DNA of 9,691 bases from Puniceicoccales bacterium. GTDB lineage: Bacteria > Verrucomicrobiota > Verrucomicrobiia > Opitutales > UBA953. The position numbers were made by a program, and so were the translations under genes. Where the stretch lies: assembly GCA_031279675.1 (NCBI GenBank), contig JAITIB010000110.1, positions 1-9,691 of the forward strand, in the 5' to 3' direction. Shown here in pieces: positions 1 to 6,598 of this stretch (its first letter is position 1; every line of letters starts with the position of its first letter). Below the pieces are notes generated by a model. That model ran no database searches. It was not told where the DNA came from and was given only the letters and a program-made list of their open reading frames with translations.

Positions 1-28
1 CTCACCTCTCACTTCTCATTTCTCACTT
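1..28. repeat. Heptamer tandem repeat CTCAYYT over a stop codon
   Basis: Four consecutive 7-bp units (CTCACCT, CTCACTT, CTCATTT, CTCACTT) run from the window edge. On the minus strand they read as GTGAGAA/ATGAGAA-type units. They contain the stop codon (9-11) and final codons of the large phage-like gene. The tract may continue beyond the left edge. Because 7 is not a multiple of 3, gain or loss of a unit upstream of the stop would shift the frame of the C-terminal tail. Confidence 0.75.
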
Positions 29-2525
29 TCTTCTCCCCCCGCACCCGCTCCAACACCGCAGCCTTTTCCGCCTCAGCAAGGCCTCCCGCCGCACCCCCAG
101 CCTCATCCGCAAAATCCACTTGACGCACCCGCGCATCAGTTGGCACCTTCGCGTCATTGAACAGCGTCTCCCACGCTGTCGGCCATTGGGGCCGCCTGTG
201 TATAGTGGGAGACGCTTCCTTCTTGCCATAGGTTTTATCGAGAAACTTGAGCATCTTGCTCCGGTTATAGTAGCGCGTCAACCCCTTCGCCGCCCAATTT
301 TCCAGCCCCCTGATGCTGTCCTTTGGGTAGAAACTTTTCACCTTCGTTATCGTTATTCCCATCTTGTCAACACTCACCACAAGCGGAACAACAAACGAGC
401 TCCCCCTATGTTCGATTTCACTTAACACAACGAACTCCCCTCGGTGCGTTCCTGATTCGAACACGGCAACCGGGTTTTGAATCTTCTCTGGCAACTCCAA
501 AAACTTCTCCTTCGGGAATGGATGATTCGCCTGCGTCGCCTTGGCGAGCGTTGCGCTCGCCATTCGGATAGGTGCGTTCGGCAGCCCTGCCAATCGCAAC
601 GGCTCGCTCGCATTTCCCAAGACAAAGTCCGGCTGACGGTATGGGTTGACGCTGGCCCAACTCGAACGCACCTCCCGTCTGAACCTGTTCGCAGTGTTCA
701 GTTCAGGCGCCTCTTCGGCGAACGTGACTCTCGCCCTGTCAGCATACAACAAGGACTCGCCATCCTTGGCCATCTCTGCCAGACGCCCAATACGTGGATC
801 ATCGTTGGCAACGGCTCTCGCCTCCAACAACTGCCTGCCGGACAATAATTTCTCCCCTGGCTGAAGGGACACTACCAAGGGGACCTCCGCTCCCTCCCCA
901 TTCCTCACTCTCCCCCCGGTGATCACGAGATATCCATCACCATCACGGAACACGGCGGCAGGATTCTCTAACAACGACGGGATCTCTGCCACCTGATCAG
1001 CTGTCATCCCCTGCCCAAGGGTCATCTGGCGGATCCCCTGCACATCCGCGACAATCACGGACTCGGGGACACCCACATCACGCAACACCTCAGGCGTCTC
1101 AGACAACCTGACAATAGATCCCGGATCTCGAATCACATCGACCTCAGGATCCAGATTCATCGCAGCCTCAACATGCTCACGCAACGAAGGCTCAACCCAC
1201 TCCGCCCCCTCATCGCTCACCACTGTCTTTCCACCTCTCACAGGTACTGGCACAGCGCCCTCTGGCGGAACCGGAGATAACGGCCCTTCCTCAATCCTTG
1301 GCGAGAGAGCATCCCCCTCAGCCACTGGCCTCCCCTCAGGCACTGGCCCACCCTCAGGCACTGGGCCACCCTCAGGCACTGGGACAGTCTCATCAGGATC
1401 AGGAGGGCCATAACGAGACCTGCCCTCGCGGGCCATGCGCCGCTTCCAGCGCTGCACATTATTCCACGTGGCCTGCCCCTCCCTTGACTTTCCCCAACGC
1501 TGAAAGGCATCGATCGACTTGAACTGGCGCCCGAACACCTGTTCGGCGTTTCCCAAAAACCACGCCTGCGCCTCCCCGAAATCCTTCACGTCCGGGTCCA
1601 ACTTTCGCACCTCCTTCAGAAACGCAGACCGGGCGCCCACCGTCTCCAATGGAGACAAAGCCGCACCGAACAACCCGCTAATAGCAGCAGCGATTCCGAC
1701 ACGCCCCAAATCCACCTTCCCCGTATCCTCTACCTGCCTGACAACATCCACCCCACCTCCAATCCCAGCCTGCTGCACAGCGCGGATCCCCGCAGTCTTG
1801 GCAAAACTAGTTGAGATCCCAACCGGAAGACTACCCAACGGGATAACATTAGCCACACCCACAGCTCCGATCGACCACGGTGCAAACTTTTCACGCGACC
1901 CCCGATCTTTCTCTATCCCCTGCGCCGCAAACTCACCGGATGCACCCAGTGCACCAGCCAACGCCAAAGTCGGAACAGTGCCAATTCCGGACGCTGCGCC
2001 TATCGCCATTCCCCCAGCCCCAAGCATCCGAAGTGGCATCAGATCCGACCCGGTCCCAAACTTCTGCAAACGCTTCTGAGCCGCATAAGGCAATGCTAAC
2101 GTAATTTCCCTATTCGCTCGCCATTTAGCGCGGTCCGCGATCTCAAACTCACTATTCAGGTTGAACGCACCAGTCACATGCCCAGGTTCCTTGCGCTTAA
2201 GCAACGGGCCAATCTCCTGTCCAAACCTATACGTAGGCACGGGATGATCCGGAATCGTTTGCGAATACGCCATCCCCCTCGCCTCATCTTGCGTCAGAAC
2301 ATTGTCTGCCACAGCACGATTCAGCGCATTGAGAAAGTCTCCGCCCCGCTTGATAACGATGCCTCCGGATTTGACTAAATTTACAACACTGTAAGCTGCC
2401 TCCGGCTTAGAATCATCGGTAAACCCATACTCCTTGGCAAAATCGACATCCGCATCCGAAATAGACGCCGGAGCCACCGGCTCCTTATCAAACCCGAACA
2501 CTGCGATCGGGTTTTCTCGCAACAA
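9..2525 (-). CDS. Phage-like multidomain protein with two MuF-C-like domains
   Basis: About 838 aa; no enzymatic function is assigned. Residues 1-160 are soluble and unrecognised. Three Ala/Gly-rich hydrophobic stretches follow (about 165-203, 215-238, 276-292), of the kind seen in phage internal or ejected virion proteins. Residues 382-405 are hexapeptide repeats (PVPEGG-like) inside a Pro-rich linker to about 432. Two related segments follow, near 470-560 and 640-735. They share the pattern L-P/S-x-L/I-x-N-P-x-A-V-F, then a hydrophobic strand, then VPLVVS; the second copy also has an upstream His (H668) and a KSFYPKDS strand. This resembles the MuF-C domain of phage MuF and polyvalent proteins, which is linked to toxin or effector functions (family knowledge, recalled not searched). 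The start is uncertain: TTG at 2525 or 2522, behind a weak AAGGGG. The in-frame stop is at 2541-2543. The tRNA terminator sits just upstream and no promoter is visible, so the gene may be N-terminally truncated. The last codons lie in a heptamer repeat. Confidence 0.72.
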   Translation of the reverse strand: MLRENPIAVFGFDKEPVAPASISDADVDFAKEYGFTDDSKPEAAYSVVNLVKSGGIVIKRGGDFLNALNRAVADNVLTQDEARGMAYSQTIPDHPVPTYRFGQEIGPLLKRKEPGHVTGAFNLNSEFEIADRAKWRANREITLALPYAAQKRLQKFGTGSDLMPLRMLGAGGMAIGAASGIGTVPTLALAGALGASGEFAAQGIEKDRGSREKFAPWSIGAVGVANVIPLGSLPVGISTSFAKTAGIRAVQQAGIGGGVDVVRQVEDTGKVDLGRVGIAAAISGLFGAALSPLETVGARSAFLKEVRKLDPDVKDFGEAQAWFLGNAEQVFGRQFKSIDAFQRWGKSREGQATWNNVQRWKRRMAREGRSRYGPPDPDETVPVPEGGPVPEGGPVPEGRPVAEGDALSPRIEEGPLSPVPPEGAVPVPVRGGKTVVSDEGAEWVEPSLREHVEAAMNLDPEVDVIRDPGSIVRLSETPEVLRDVGVPESVIVADVQGIRQMTLGQGMTADQVAEIPSLLENPAAVFRDGDGYLVITGGRVRNGEGAEVPLVVSLQPGEKLLSGRQLLEARAVANDDPRIGRLAEMAKDGESLLYADRARVTFAEEAPELNTANRFRREVRSSWASVNPYRQPDFVLGNASEPLRLAGLPNAPIRMASATLAKATQANHPFPKEKFLELPEKIQNPVAVFESGTHRGEFVVLSEIEHRGSSFVVPLVVSVDKMGITITKVKSFYPKDSIRGLENWAAKGLTRYYNRSKMLKFLDKTYGKKEASPTIHRRPQWPTAWETLFNDAKVPTDARVRQVDFADEAGGAAGGLAEAEKAAVLERVRGEKKVRNEK
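1311..1382 (-). repeat. 18-bp coding repeats (PVPEGG hexapeptide array)
   Basis: Four in-frame 18-bp units encode PVPEGG, PVPEGG, PVPEGR and PVAEGD (residues 382-405 of the large protein). The first units are nearly identical at the DNA level, so the array probably expanded by slippage or unequal recombination. It begins a Pro-rich linker, to about residue 432, that separates the hydrophobic N-terminal half from the MuF-C-like C-terminal half. Changes in unit number would keep the reading frame. Confidence 0.85.
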
Positions 2526-2545
2526 AACGCCCCTTATCCGTCAAC

Positions 2546-2575
2546 AAAAACCCCGCAACCTTGAGGGTTGCGGGG
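2546..2575 (-). terminator. Rho-independent terminator of tRNA-Ala
   Basis: A perfect 10-bp GC-rich stem (2551-2560 with 2566-2575) closes a 5-nt loop. On the minus strand it is followed by TTTTTG (plus-strand A-run at 2546-2550). It starts 3 nt past the encoded CCA end of the tRNA. It also lies directly upstream of the start of the phage-like gene, so it should insulate that gene from tRNA transcription. Confidence 0.9.
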
Positions 2576-2578
2576 AAA

Positions 2579-2654
<76 letters not shown>

Positions 2655-2663
2655 TTGACTTTG

Positions 2664-2715
2664 AAAAACACGTGGCTTGTTGATGGAAGGGAATCCCTGT
2701 CGCCAGTCAAGCCAC
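2664..2715 (-). terminator. Probable Rho-independent terminator of rpmG
   Basis: GTGGCTTG and CAAGCCAC (plus-strand 2672-2679 and 2708-2715) form a perfect 8-bp stem. The 28-nt loop contains a smaller AGGG/CCCT hairpin. On the minus strand the stem is followed by GTG and then TTTTT (plus-strand A-run 2664-2668). It lies just past the rpmG stop. A TTGACT hexamer inside it (minus strand, 2710-2705) could be a -35 box for the tRNA gene, but I see no good -10. Confidence 0.7.
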
Positions 2716-2735
2716 CAATTCTGGCATGCCGCGCG

Positions 2736-2906
2736 TCAGCCTTTGATTTCCTTGTGCAGTGTGCGCCGGTTGAGGCTCGGGTTGTATTTGAGTTTTTCAA
2801 CCTTTTCCTGCATGGTTTTTTTGTTCCGCGTTGTCATGTAACGCGAAGGGCGTTTGCCCTCTTTCCGGGCTTCAGTGCACTCAATGATGATTGTTTCTCT
2901 GGGCAT
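2736..2906 (-). CDS. rpmG: 50S ribosomal protein bL33
   Basis: A 56-aa basic protein, the normal length for bL33. It is a structural protein of the large ribosomal subunit near the E site. The sequence shows the family core: MPRETIIIECTEARKEGK, then RYMTTRNKKT, then KLKYNPSLNRRTLHKEIKG. Only one cysteine is present (C10), so this is the zinc-free (C-minus) type rather than the four-Cys zinc-ribbon type. The ATG at 2906 is supported by the conserved N-terminus, although no clear Shine-Dalgarno precedes it. The gene is followed by a hairpin-plus-T-run terminator and then tRNA-Ala on the same strand. It diverges from purD across a 167-bp intergenic region that must hold both promoters; I could not pick convincing -35/-10 pairs there. 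Confidence 0.95.
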   Translation of the reverse strand: MPRETIIIECTEARKEGKRPSRYMTTRNKKTMQEKVEKLKYNPSLNRRTLHKEIKG

Positions 2907-3040
2907 GTGTTTTGCGCTGGTTTGAAATTTTGTGATTCACGCGGGTAACTTTCCCCACGCTCAGCGCAAGGTAAAAATGCTGCCGTTGCCCCGATGGCAA
3001 GCTCTTTGTGTGCCGTGTGCGTTTTTGCGCTTTTCAAGTC

Positions 3041-3071
3041 CTTGCGTCTGTTTTCTAACTCCGGACGCAAG
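3041..3071. promoter_or_regulatory. 8-bp inverted repeat at the purD start
   Basis: CTTGCGTC (3041-3048) and GACGCAAG (3064-3071) are perfect inverted copies separated by 15 nt, ending 2 nt before the purD ATG. In RNA they could form a hairpin covering the ribosome-binding region; in DNA they could be an operator. The arm sequence is not one I recognise as a PurR site. Functional meaning is inferred only from position. Confidence 0.4.
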
Positions 3072-3073
3072 TT

Positions 3074-4375
3074 ATGCCTCCGCCCAAATCGCTGCACATC
3101 CTCATCCTCGGCTCCGGTGGCCGGGAACACGCGTTGCTCAACGCTTGCATGGCAAGTCCGCTCACCGCTTCCGTTGCCGTCGCACCTGGCAATGCGGGCA
3201 TGGTTGGAGCCGCCTCCTGCCATGCGCTTGATCTTGACGACATCCCTGCCACGGTGGCGCTGGCGCGAGAGCTGCGTGTCAATTTTGTCATCGTCGGCCC
3301 GGACGCGCCGCTTGCCAGTGGTGTCGTTGACGCGCTGGCCGCCGCCGGCATTCTTGCCTATGGGCCTGCGCGCGCCGGTGCGCGGCTTGAGGGGAGCAAA
3401 ACCTATGCGAAGGATTTTCTTCTCCGCCACCGCATCCCGACCGCGCACGGTGAAAAGTTTGCCGACCCCGCGCTTGCCCTCGCCTATCTTCGCACACGTC
3501 CGCTGCCCGTCGTCGTCAAGGCCAGTGGGCTTGCCGCCGGCAAGGGCGTTATCATCGCGCCAACGCTTTCCGATGCGGAGCGCGCCGTGAGGGCCCTCAT
3601 GGAGGAGCGTGTTTTTGGGGCGAGCGGCGACGAGATTCTCATTGAGGATTTCATGGACGGGGAGGAAGCCTCCATCATGCTCATGGTAAGCGGACGTCGC
3701 TACGTCATGCTTCCCCCGAGTCAGGACCATAAGCGTGTGGGTGACGGTGACACCGGCCCCAACACCGGGGGCATGGGTGCCTATGCTCCCGCCAACGTTG
3801 TCACGTCCGATGTCGAGCGGCGCATCGTGTCGGAAATCATCGAGCCCACGCTCGACGCGCTTGCCACGGAGGGGATTGACTACCGTGGCACGCTTTACAT
3901 CGGGATCATGGTCACGCGCGACGGGCCCAAGGTTGTCGAGTTCAACGCCCGGTTTGGTGATCCTGAATGCCAGGTTCTTCTCCCGCTTCTTGAGACCGAT
4001 CCCCTCCAGCTGATGCACGCATGCGCCAGGGGTGAACTCAACCCCGGGGATGTCCGGTTCAAAAATGGCGCCACCGTTATCATCACGCTTGCCGCCACCG
4101 GCTATCCCGGGACGCCGCGCAAAGGCGACCGCATTGTGCTTCCGGAAATTCTCCCCGAAGGCACGCAAATCATCCATGCCGGGACTTGCCGCGACGCCAC
4201 CGGGAATCTTGTCACCAATGGCGGGCGGGTTCTTGGCGCCTTTGCGCATGGCGCCACGCTTCCCGAGGCCGTCCAGCGTGCCTACGCCCTTGTCGCGCAA
4301 ATCCATTTTGACGGGATGCACTGCCGTGGCGACATTGCCGCCCGCCAGCTCAACCGCCCGGTGCCGTCGAGGTAA
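3074..4375 (+). CDS. purD: Phosphoribosylamine--glycine ligase (GAR synthetase)
   Basis: 433 aa, full length for PurD. It catalyses ATP-dependent ligation of glycine to 5-phosphoribosylamine, giving GAR, the second step of de novo purine synthesis in the cytosol. Visible signatures in order: the N-terminal Rossmann-like motif ILGSGGREHAL (11-21); APGN (37-40); FVIVGPDAPLASGVVD (71-86); ATP-grasp elements VVVKASGLAAGKGV (146-159) and ILIEDFMDGEEAS (188-200); QDHKRVGDGDTGPNTGGMGAY (217-237); the hallmark EFNARFGDPECQ (289-300); and C-terminal HFDGMHCRGDI (411-421). The ATG at 3074 fits the family N-terminus, but the Shine-Dalgarno is weak and an inverted repeat ends just before it. The gene stands alone, divergent from rpmG. 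Its last 26 bp overlap the convergent Tsr3-like gene. No other pur gene is in the window. Confidence 0.97.
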   Translation: MPPPKSLHILILGSGGREHALLNACMASPLTASVAVAPGNAGMVGAASCHALDLDDIPATVALARELRVNFVIVGPDAPLASGVVDALAAAGILAYGPARAGARLEGSKTYAKDFLLRHRIPTAHGEKFADPALALAYLRTRPLPVVVKASGLAAGKGVIIAPTLSDAERAVRALMEERVFGASGDEILIEDFMDGEEASIMLMVSGRRYVMLPPSQDHKRVGDGDTGPNTGGMGAYAPANVVTSDVERRIVSEIIEPTLDALATEGIDYRGTLYIGIMVTRDGPKVVEFNARFGDPECQVLLPLLETDPLQLMHACARGELNPGDVRFKNGATVIITLAATGYPGTPRKGDRIVLPEILPEGTQIIHAGTCRDATGNLVTNGGRVLGAFAHGATLPEAVQRAYALVAQIHFDGMHCRGDIAARQLNRPVPSR

Positions 4376-4847
4376 TGGCTGGCGGTGCAAGCGCGTTTTT
4401 TTCCAGAAACGCCGCCCGCCAGTGGTAATTTTCCAGCAACGACAAATCGTCGTCCCCGAGAATGCGCCGCGCCCAATAAAGCGCCTCCACCGACGCCAGT
4501 CCCCCGTCAGGATCTTCCCCCGTCTTGCTCACCCTTGGGTATGCCGACACCACTTCCGGCGGCAAACTGCGAAACACCGGGGCCCCGTCCAGCCGTCGCA
4601 ACAATTTCGGCAACAATCGCCACGTGCTGTCCAGCAGCAACAATGGGCGTTCCGCATCTCCGGCGCATAACACTGGCGCGCCCACCGCGAGCACCGTGAA
4701 TCCCGTCGCGTCAAAACGCATCCCTCCACGCGCCGTCAAAAACGCAATGTCCGCGCGCCCCTCCAGCGGACTCAGGCTGCATTTTGACAGACGCTCGTTT
4801 GCGTGACGGATGACTGTTGTCGGAATCGCCCCCATCAAAAAACACAT
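4350..4847 (-). CDS. Tsr3-like (DUF367) rRNA aminocarboxypropyltransferase homologue
   Basis: 165 aa. In eukaryotes and archaea, Tsr3 transfers the 3-amino-3-carboxypropyl group of S-adenosylmethionine to a pseudouridine derivative in helix 31 of small-subunit rRNA. Matching features here: RHANERLSKCSLSPLEGR (14-31, family KCS near the N-terminus); LLLLDSTW (69-76, family D-C-S-W); RSLPPEVVSAYPR (93-105, family LP-x-L-x-A-A-N-P); GLASVEALYWA (116-126, family LSSVEA); and YHWRAAFLEKN (141-151, family W-x-x-x-FLE-x-N). Length matches archaeal Tsr3. The bacterial substrate is unknown. The start is ambiguous: GGAGGA abuts the ATG at 4847, and an ATG at 4835 lies 13 nt from GGAGG. The upstream membrane-protein gene ends 10 nt before it, which suggests translational coupling. 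The tail after N151 is encoded partly within the overlap with purD. Confidence 0.78.
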   Translation of the reverse strand: MCFLMGAIPTTVIRHANERLSKCSLSPLEGRADIAFLTARGGMRFDATGFTVLAVGAPVLCAGDAERPLLLLDSTWRLLPKLLRRLDGAPVFRSLPPEVVSAYPRVSKTGEDPDGGLASVEALYWARRILGDDDLSLLENYHWRAAFLEKNALAPPAITSTAPGG

Positions 4848-4857
4848 TCCTCCATTG

Positions 4858-5247
4858 TCACAGCCGCGCGAACACCGCCTGCGCCACCGCGGTCACAAAC
4901 CCCACCAGGAAGACCATCCCCGTCACCGCCCCCGCCAGTGCGAGCGCAAACTGCCGCCCCATTCGCCGCACGGCGTCCCCCACGCACAATTGCAACGCAC
5001 TTGCCCCCGTCAGCAGCACCGCCACGACGAACAATCCCCAGAGCAATGCGTTGAAATGCTCCAGCACACACCGCGATATCCACGGCGCCGGTGCCACGGC
5101 ACGTCCGTGCGCATCCTCGATGAACATCCGGAACACCGGGTAACAAGCGGCCCCGGTCACTCCCGCCAGCAATGGCAGCAGCGGTGTCAAAAAAAATGCC
5201 AGGGCACCCACAACACGATCCGGGGGAATTTTCATAACGCGGCGCAT
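4858..5247 (-). CDS. Small membrane protein, three predicted helices
   Basis: 129 aa, not recognised as a named family. Hydrophobic segments at about 12-36 (VVGALAFFLTPLLPLLAGVTG region), 66-90 and 99-124 are long enough to span the membrane. The loop between helices 1 and 2 holds charged residues and an APAPW motif. The open frame continues upstream into the preceding gene, but residues there are Arg/Pro/Ser-rich shadow sequence. The ATG at 5247 has AAGG 7 nt upstream and begins a basic N-terminus (MRRVMK), so I chose it. It starts 52 nt after the stop of the hydrolase-like gene and ends 10 nt before the Tsr3-like gene, so it is very likely co-transcribed with both. No catalytic motif is visible and its function is unknown. 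Confidence 0.75.
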   Translation of the reverse strand: MRRVMKIPPDRVVGALAFFLTPLLPLLAGVTGAACYPVFRMFIEDAHGRAVAPAPWISRCVLEHFNALLWGLFVVAVLLTGASALQLCVGDAVRRMGRQFALALAGAVTGMVFLVGFVTAVAQAVFARL

Positions 5248-5299
5248 GAAAACACCTTGCGCCTTGCGCGCGAGAAAAACCGTCGCCTTTCCCGCCCGT

Positions 5300-6541
5300 T
5301 CATGACTTGGGAACCGGCGGCGGGGCTTGCATGCTTTCGACGAATCGTTTTGCGCGCTCGCCCCCTTCCGTTCCGGGGTGGTGTTTGATGACAGATTCAA
5401 GTTCCCTGGCTTTGTTGCGGGCCTTGTCGTTCGCCTTCGACTTGGCCGTGTAATACATGCGCCCTTTGGAGTCCAAGAGGTAGGAGTTCCATGCGTTGAT
5501 GTCTTTTTCGAACGCTTTCCGAAAGGCGGTCTCGGCGGCGAGTTCCTTGGCCGAGGCAGGGTCTTTTTGCCATTGCGCAAGCTCTGTGCGAAGCGAGGCG
5601 AGCGCGGGCTCGGATTGCAGCCCGAATTTGGCGGCGACCTTGAGAGTCCGGTCGGCGAAGAGTATCTTGTCCGCGATCGCGGGCATTTTGCGGATGATTT
5701 CGGGGTGGCGGACGAGCCAGGTTTTGGCGGTGGCGCGCAGATCGGGCGCCATGGGTGCGTTCGCGAGGGTGTGCCATTCCATGAGCAGGAAGGCCTTTTC
5801 GACCAGGGGCCCCGGACTCCACGTGTGTCCGATGTCCGAGGTCAGGGGAAACCAAGGGATTTTGCCAGTGCGGCAAAGGAAGGCGATGGAGGGGTACTCG
5901 CGGATGTTGTAGTCCTTGTTGCCGATGCTGGTAACGAGGCAGAAATTTTGCCGCGGGAACCCGGTGTCGTTGGTGAGAAAACCGGCGGCTTGCTGGAAAA
6001 CCCCGGCGAAGCCCGGGCGGAGCAGCGCGTTGAAACTGGCGCCGCGGGCCGCGCCGGAAAGCCCTGTGGCGTATTTTTGCCCTTCGGCAATGCGCAGGCG
6101 TGCCACGGCGTCGTCATGGGCGGCGACGAAGTTCGCGTTGCACGGGGCGCCGTCGCCGTTTCTCGATTCCTGGAGCATGACCACGATGTAGCCGCTTTTT
6201 TTCAGGTGTCCGCCCATGGGGCCCATGCCCGCATTGCCGCTGGGGCTGGCGATGAACACGCATGGCCAGCGGCGCTTGGGGGCGGCATCATAGCCCTTGG
6301 GGATCCATAGCTTGTAGGAATATTCACCGTCCTTGAACGCGACGGTGCTTCGTCCGGTGCGTACAGGTTTCTTGCTGGTTTTGGCGAGTTCGCAACGGAT
6401 CAGGATTTCCTTGCCCTCGGGGATTTTTTCCGTGAGCGGCGTGGGCGTGGCACAGATGGTTGCGGTGGGGCAAATTGTGGCGAGGACGCCGAGTGTCGCG
6501 GCAAAGATGCCGGTGTGGCGGGAAAAAAATCGGGCTTCCAT
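5300..6541 (-). CDS. Secreted alpha/beta-hydrolase-like protein (putative esterase)
   Basis: 413 aa. The N-terminus has Arg residues, then a hydrophobic core (about 11-31, GIFAATLGVLATIC...), consistent with a Sec signal peptide and export. The middle resembles bacterial PHB-depolymerase/feruloyl-esterase-type hydrolases: a strand YKLWIPKGY (76-84), PCVFIASPSG (93-102), a nucleophile elbow GLSGAARG (160-167, Ser162; G-x-S-x-A rather than G-x-S-x-G), a possible acid in SIGNKDYN (Asp210), and a late His in SDIGHTW (His239). The triad is inferred from motif order. Residues 265-413 are a charged, Lys/Ala/Glu-rich, probably helical extension ending in a Pro tail. ATG 6541 is preferred over GTG 6550 because AAGGTGG lies 5 nt before it. 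The gene sits 57 nt downstream of proB and upstream of the membrane-protein gene. The substrate is unknown. Confidence 0.75.
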   Translation of the reverse strand: MEARFFSRHTGIFAATLGVLATICPTATICATPTPLTEKIPEGKEILIRCELAKTSKKPVRTGRSTVAFKDGEYSYKLWIPKGYDAAPKRRWPCVFIASPSGNAGMGPMGGHLKKSGYIVVMLQESRNGDGAPCNANFVAAHDDAVARLRIAEGQKYATGLSGAARGASFNALLRPGFAGVFQQAAGFLTNDTGFPRQNFCLVTSIGNKDYNIREYPSIAFLCRTGKIPWFPLTSDIGHTWSPGPLVEKAFLLMEWHTLANAPMAPDLRATAKTWLVRHPEIIRKMPAIADKILFADRTLKVAAKFGLQSEPALASLRTELAQWQKDPASAKELAAETAFRKAFEKDINAWNSYLLDSKGRMYYTAKSKANDKARNKARELESVIKHHPGTEGGERAKRFVESMQAPPPVPKS

Positions 6542-6598
6542 TCGTGCCACCTTGAACAGGACGGATGGCTGTGAGAAGCATCAAATGCGCGGTGGCTG

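Noticed and set aside
1311..1382. Possible CRISPR array from the short regular repeats
   Set aside because: The 18-bp units are contiguous with no spacers, stay in frame and encode PVPEGG, so this is a coding minisatellite.
1519..2079. 186-aa open frame on the plus strand
   Set aside because: Antisense to the large phage-like gene, Pro/Ala/Thr-rich, no motifs.
2834..4390. 518-aa open frame on the minus strand opposite purD
   Set aside because: It lies antisense to a clear purD, covers rpmG in another frame, and has an Arg/Gly/Asp-rich composition with no family motifs; it is a by-product of GC-rich codon use.
5248..5580. N-terminal extension of the small membrane protein to 240 aa
   Set aside because: The extension overlaps the hydrolase-like gene in another frame and reads as Arg/Pro/Ser-rich shadow sequence. 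The ATG at 5247 has a suitable AAGG upstream.
5327..6310. 327-aa open frame on the plus strand
   Set aside because: Antisense to the hydrolase-like gene, which has a signal peptide, catalytic motifs and a Shine-Dalgarno. The plus frame is Gly/Arg-rich without recognisable domains.
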